The notes under the pieces were generated by a model, which was not told the DNA's origin, searched no databases, and was given only the letters and a program-made list of their open reading frames with translations. DNA of 64,000 nucleotides. It comes from Nocardia iowensis. GTDB lineage: Bacteria > Actinomycetota > Actinomycetes > Mycobacteriales > Mycobacteriaceae. The stretch covers positions 7,564,001 through 7,628,000 of the forward strand of contig NZ_CP078145.1 in assembly GCF_019222765.1 (NCBI RefSeq). Direction: 5' to 3'. The position numbers and the translations under genes were made by a program. Position 1 is the stretch's first letter. Every line of letters begins with the position of its first letter. Of this stretch, positions 60,708 to 64,000 are shown one piece after another.

Positions 60708-61130
60708 ATGACGAATCCAGCAACCACCGAAGCCACCACCCGCACCGCCGTCTGGCCGACCCTGGCCTTCCGCGACGGGCGGGCCATGGCCACATTCCTC
60801 GTCGAGGCGTTCGGCTTCCGGCAGACCGCGCTCTACGCCCGCGAGGACGACCCGTCGATCATCGAGCACGGCGAAATGCGTTGGCCGCTCGGCGGGGGCA
60901 TCATGTTCGGCACCGCTTGCAAGGACGCGGGCCCATTCGGCGAACGCACACCGGGCCACGACTCGGTCTACGTGGTCTGCGACGACCCGGACGCCTTGTT
61001 CACCCGCGCCACCGCCGCAGGCGCCGAAGTGATCCGCGGCCTGCGCGACGAAGACTACGGCTCACGCGGCTTCGTCGTCCGCGACCCCGAGGGAAACCTC
61101 TGGAGCTTCGGCACCTATTGGGGTGAATAG
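60708..61130 (+). CDS. VOC/glyoxalase-superfamily protein
   Basis: A 140-residue protein with two beta-alpha-beta-beta-beta units (WPTLAFRDGRAMATFLVEAF, then SVYVVCDDPDALFTRATAAG) and the C-terminal YGSRGFVVRDPEGNLWSFG signature of the vicinal-oxygen-chelate superfamily. Members include glyoxalases, resistance proteins and dioxygenases; the activity cannot be set. The start follows GGGGAC. A hairpin terminator follows the stop. Confidence 0.85.
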   Translation: MTNPATTEATTRTAVWPTLAFRDGRAMATFLVEAFGFRQTALYAREDDPSIIEHGEMRWPLGGGIMFGTACKDAGPFGERTPGHDSVYVVCDDPDALFTRATAAGAEVIRGLRDEDYGSRGFVVRDPEGNLWSFGTYWGE

Positions 61131-61160
61131 CCCAGCGCACAACATATTTCGTGCTAGTGA

Positions 61161-61193
61161 CGGCCTAGCGGCATCGATGCACCCGTTAGGCCG
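61161..61193 (+). terminator. Hairpin after the VOC gene
   Basis: CGGCCTAGCGG (61161-61171) pairs with CCGTTAGGCCG (61183-61193) with one G-U pair and an 11-base loop. Flanking GTGA / TCAC can extend the stem with a bulge. It is 30 bp past the VOC stop, so it probably ends that operon. Confidence 0.65.
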
Positions 61194-61377
61194 CTCACGC
61201 GCCAGCGTCGGATAGACACCTCCGGCCACGCGCTACCCGCGCCCCCGCCAAGCGCCACTCGCCCCCGGCCGAACGCCACCCGCACGCCCGACAACACGCC
61301 ACCGCTCCCTGCCGCGCCACTTACACACCCAGCGCGCGCCATCCGCTCCGCCCACGCGCCACCGCACCCCAGTCACG

Positions 61378-61512
61378 CGCCTCGGTGGAGCCGTAGCGGT
61401 TGCGCAGCTCGGCGTCGAACTGCGCGGCGAACCGGTCGGCCGTCTCACCGGGCAGCGCCTCGCCGCAGGCCGGAACGCGGCGAAGCGTGCGCCGGTCGTT
61501 CGCCTCCGGCAC
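61378..61512 (-). pseudogene. Fragment of an acyl-CoA ligase gene
   Basis: An isolated coding-like stretch of about 45 codons reading LRRVPACGEALP, ETADRFAAQFDAELRNRYGSTEA. This is the segment of adenylate-forming ligases that ends in the YGSTE adenine-pocket motif. Nothing before or after it in any frame continues the enzyme; the flanks are low-complexity GC sequence. It looks like the remains of a deleted ligase gene. Confidence 0.55.
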
Positions 61513-61730
61513 ACGACTCAGCCGCGCGCCACGCACACCCGACCGCGCCCCCACCCACCCACACGTCAGGTCACGCACCTACCCCACCCGCACGCCCAAC
61601 CACTCCCCACCCGACCACGCGCCAATACCTCCCGACTACTGCGCGCCGACCTGCGGATCAGCTCGGACTCGGCGGCACGAGCACCATCGGCCATCTAGAC
61701 GCACGAACGATCGTGCGCTTAAATTGGAGC

Positions 61731-62291
61731 ATGGACATCTCCGAGCTAGACGCTCGTGCACTGCATGATCTGGTGCCAATCGTCGAGGCGCTGACCGATG
61801 CCGATCTGGGGGCGCCGACCCCCTGCATCGGGTGGCAAGTGCGGGACTTGCTGCAGCACATGAATTCCGAGCACGAGGCGGTATCCGAACTACTGCTTCC
61901 CGAGTCGGCCGTGCTCGACGCGGATCCCCGAAAAGCCTTCGGGCAGATAATCTCCCGCTGGATCACCGCTACCGGCGCTGCCCTCACCGATGGCCGGGCG
62001 ATCAGTGTGCCGAAGTTCGGCACGGAATTTCCGGCCGAGTCCCTTCTGTCGATCCACTTCGCCGACATGCTGGTGCACCGCTGGGATATCGCGAAAGCCT
62101 TGGGCGTCGACCCCGACCTGCCTGAGGACTTGGTCGGCCTGGCGCTGCCCATCGCACTGTCGATACCCGACACCGGCCCACTGCGCGGCGTCAACGGCTA
62201 TGCGCAGGCGGTCCCCATCCCCGACTCCGCTCCACCCACCGATCGACTCGTGGCGGCTCTCGGCCGCTCCCCCGACTGGCAACGCCCCTAA
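61731..62291 (+). CDS. TIGR03086-family metal-binding protein
   Basis: A 186-residue DinB-like protein: helix 1 ISELDARALHDLVPIVEALT, then PTPCIGWQVRDLLQHMNSEHEA and IHFADMLVHRWDIAKALG, whose His residues form the metal site. It is a distant paralogue of the 37947-38597 product. ATG 61731 has GGAG very close upstream. The frame starts just after the ligase remnant and low-complexity DNA. Activity unknown; mycothiol-dependent transferase relatives exist. Confidence 0.82.
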   Translation: MDISELDARALHDLVPIVEALTDADLGAPTPCIGWQVRDLLQHMNSEHEAVSELLLPESAVLDADPRKAFGQIISRWITATGAALTDGRAISVPKFGTEFPAESLLSIHFADMLVHRWDIAKALGVDPDLPEDLVGLALPIALSIPDTGPLRGVNGYAQAVPIPDSAPPTDRLVAALGRSPDWQRP

Positions 62292-62294
62292 CGG

Positions 62295-63146
62295 TCAACG
62301 GCCCCCGAGTCCGGACATGGCGATACCGCGAACGAACGCGCGCTGCGCTATCGCGTACACAAGGAGCAGCGGCAGCAGAATGACCATCGATGCGGCCATG
62401 AGAATCGGCCACTGAGTGTGATACTGCCCCTGGAGGCGTACTAATCCCAGTGTGGCGGTAGCGATCTCATTGCGCTGGATCATGACGAGCGGCCACAGGA
62501 AGTCGTTCCAGACGGTGATCCAGGTGAGCACGGCGAGCACCATCAGGGCGGGGCGGGTGTGCGGCAGCAGAACTCGCCAGTAGACCTGCCAGGTGGAGCA
62601 GCCGTCCAGGATGGCCGCCTCCTCCAATTCCATTGGCAGGGTGTAGAAGAACTGTCGCATCAGGTAGGTGCCGAAGGCGCTGCCGAACAGGCCGGGCACG
62701 ATCATCGCCCACGGCGTATCCACCCAGCCGAGCGCCCGCATCAGCAGGAACTGCGGGATTACCGTCACGGTCAGCGGCACCATCAGCGTGCCGAGATAGG
62801 CGACGAACAGCACCTCACGCCCACGGAACCGCAAGCGCGCGAACGCATATCCGGCTAGCGAGCAGAAGAACACTTGACCGGCGGTGACGCACACCGCGTA
62901 GACCGCGGTGTTGACCAGCATCCGCCCGAGCGGTAGCAGATCGAACACCCTGCCGTAGTTGGACCACTGCGGACTCGCCGGAAGGAGCGTCTGCTCGGCA
63001 ATCTCCCCGCTCCGCTTCAACGACCCGGACAGAGCCCACAGAATCGGCGCCAACGCACACCACGCGATGCCCATCAGCACCGCATAGATCCCCACGCCCC
63101 GCAGCACCCGCCGCACCATCGCCCGCTCCGCCCTGCCGGTATTCAC
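62295..63146 (-). CDS. Carbohydrate ABC transporter permease (MalG-type)
   Basis: A 283-residue inner-membrane permease with six helices. The EAA loop is PMELEEAAILDGCSTWQVYWRVLLPHTRP, the contact for the ATPase. It has the MalG/UgpE-type N-terminus and a C-terminal end AFVRGIAMSGLGGR. It overlaps the upstream permease gene by 4 bp (GTG start) and forms a heterodimeric channel with it. The sugar is unknown; the binding protein and ATPase must be outside the window. Confidence 0.9.
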   Translation of the reverse strand: MNTGRAERAMVRRVLRGVGIYAVLMGIAWCALAPILWALSGSLKRSGEIAEQTLLPASPQWSNYGRVFDLLPLGRMLVNTAVYAVCVTAGQVFFCSLAGYAFARLRFRGREVLFVAYLGTLMVPLTVTVIPQFLLMRALGWVDTPWAMIVPGLFGSAFGTYLMRQFFYTLPMELEEAAILDGCSTWQVYWRVLLPHTRPALMVLAVLTWITVWNDFLWPLVMIQRNEIATATLGLVRLQGQYHTQWPILMAASMVILLPLLLVYAIAQRAFVRGIAMSGLGGR

Positions 63147-64000
63147 AGGTCAACGGCCTCCCGCCGGGCAAACCACAACTGCACCATGGTGAGCACCAAC
63201 AAAATCGCGAAGATCACCCACGCCAACGCCGACGCATACCCGACCTCGTAGAACCCGAAAGCGTGCTGGAACAACATGATTCCCAGCAGATAGGTGCCGG
63301 TCTCCGGTCCCCCGTTACTTCCGGTGAGCGCGTACACCTGATCGAACGCCTGCACCGAATTGATGATGGTGATCACGAACACGAACGACAGCGGCCCACG
63401 GATCAGCGGCAGCGTGATCGCCGAAAACCGCCGCAGCGCACCGGCTCCGTCGATCTTCGCCGCCTCGTACAGCGGCTCCGGCACCCCCTGCATCGCGGCC
63501 AGCAGGATGACCGTCGCGAACGGCACGCTCTTCCACACCGTCACCACACTCAGCGAGACCAACGCCAACTCCGGATCGGTCAACCACGGCACCGGTCCCA
63601 CACCGACCCAGGCCAACCCGATATCGAGCACCCCGTCGTCGGTGAAGATGAACCGCCACACCACCGCCATCGCCACCGTGGAAGCAACCAGCGGCAAAAA
63701 CGCCACCGTCCGAAAGATCCCGATACCGGCCAACTTCCGATTCAACGCCGCGGCGATCCCCAACCCGATCACCACCGTCGGCACCAACGTGAGCACAGTG
63801 AACACCGCACTGTTCCGCAAGGCGATGAGAAACAACGGATCCGCCCCCACCAACCGCCGATAGTTCTCCACCCCCACAAACCGCATCGGCCGAAACAGAT
63901 CCCACGAATAGAAGCTCAGATACAACGAAAACCCCAACGGAAACAACAGAAACACCCCCACCGCCACCACATTGGGCGCCACAAACACCCACCCAGCGCG
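63143..64000 (-). CDS. Carbohydrate ABC transporter permease (MalF-type), 5' end missing
   Basis: At least 285 codons; the frame continues off the right edge (the preceding residues read RAGWVFVAPNVVAV, so the true start is outside). Six helices and the EAA loop PEPLYEAAKIDGAGALRRFSAITLPLIRGP mark it as the MalF/UgpA-type partner of the 62295-63146 permease. The binding-protein gene is probably further right. Confidence 0.9.
   Translation of the reverse strand, partial: RAGWVFVAPNVVAVGVFLLFPLGFSLYLSFYSWDLFRPMRFVGVENYRRLVGADPLFLIALRNSAVFTVLTLVPTVVIGLGIAAALNRKLAGIGIFRTVAFLPLVASTVAMAVVWRFIFTDDGVLDIGLAWVGVGPVPWLTDPELALVSLSVVTVWKSVPFATVILLAAMQGVPEPLYEAAKIDGAGALRRFSAITLPLIRGPLSFVFVITIINSVQAFDQVYALTGSNGGPETGTYLLGIMLFQHAFGFYEVGYASALAWVIFAILLVLTMVQLWFARREAVDL

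Overview
The window reads as chromosomal DNA of a GC-rich mycolic-acid actinobacterium, most likely Nocardia or a close relative. I infer this from the G/C-ending codon use, many GTG starts, 4-bp start/stop overlaps, and genes for mycothiol (mshB), phosphatidylinositol mannosides (pimE, lpqW), coenzyme F420 (fbiC) and WXG100/EspC-type ESX substrates. The gene set at 1.2-29 kb (dapE, dapD, fadD36-like, pruB/pruA, dapC-fdxC, fbiC, an Rv1171-like membrane gene, mshB, lpqW, typA, phhB, pimE) matches what I remember of the Mycobacterium tuberculosis Rv1157c-Rv1202 interval, so this half is conserved core with insertions. No tRNA, rRNA, CRISPR array, transposase or phage gene was seen.

Layout. 0-1.2 kb: a type VII secretion (T7SS) substrate cassette leaving the left edge. 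1.2-5 kb: lysine/DAP genes and an acyl-CoA ligase. 5-8.4 kb: two paralogous MpaB-family oxygenase-like genes around a secreted beta-lactamase-fold protein and a TetR regulator. 8.4-15.5 kb: proline catabolism, DAP aminotransferase, ferredoxin, FO synthase. 15.7-17.8 kb: a YdbS/YdbT-like membrane pair. 17.9-19.9 kb: a second T7SS cassette with an amidase-type effector. 19.9-29 kb: envelope and housekeeping genes. 29-34.2 kb: secreted proteins, an unusual serine-every-third-residue protein, a duplicated-domain protein, a CHAP protein and a VapBC module. 34.3-37.9 kb: a complete OpuC/ProU-type osmolyte ABC transporter. 38-49.6 kb: regulators, efflux, hydrolases and repeats. 49.7-52.3 kb: a third T7SS cassette (YbaB, WXG100-like, DUF6973-like effector, lipoprotein). 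52.4-62.3 kb: metabolic accessory genes, YchF, and regulator/enzyme pairs. 62.3-64 kb: two sugar ABC permeases leaving the right edge.

How the genes fit together. dapE, dapD and dapC serve the succinylase route to meso-DAP for cell wall and lysine. pruB and pruA convert proline to glutamate. typA-lpqW-mshB form a coupled run near pimE, pointing to envelope and redox homeostasis. The three T7SS cassettes contain no ESX core machinery and would depend on an ESX apparatus elsewhere; two carry a candidate immunity protein.

Most worth a second look: a small protein with Ser at 25 consecutive third positions (30075-30434); the orphan T7SS cassettes; a 62-bp palindromic repeat present three times with compensatory changes; a 33-bp double palindrome between a MarR gene and its efflux pump; and the TetR/MpaB locus with a shared 12-bp element.
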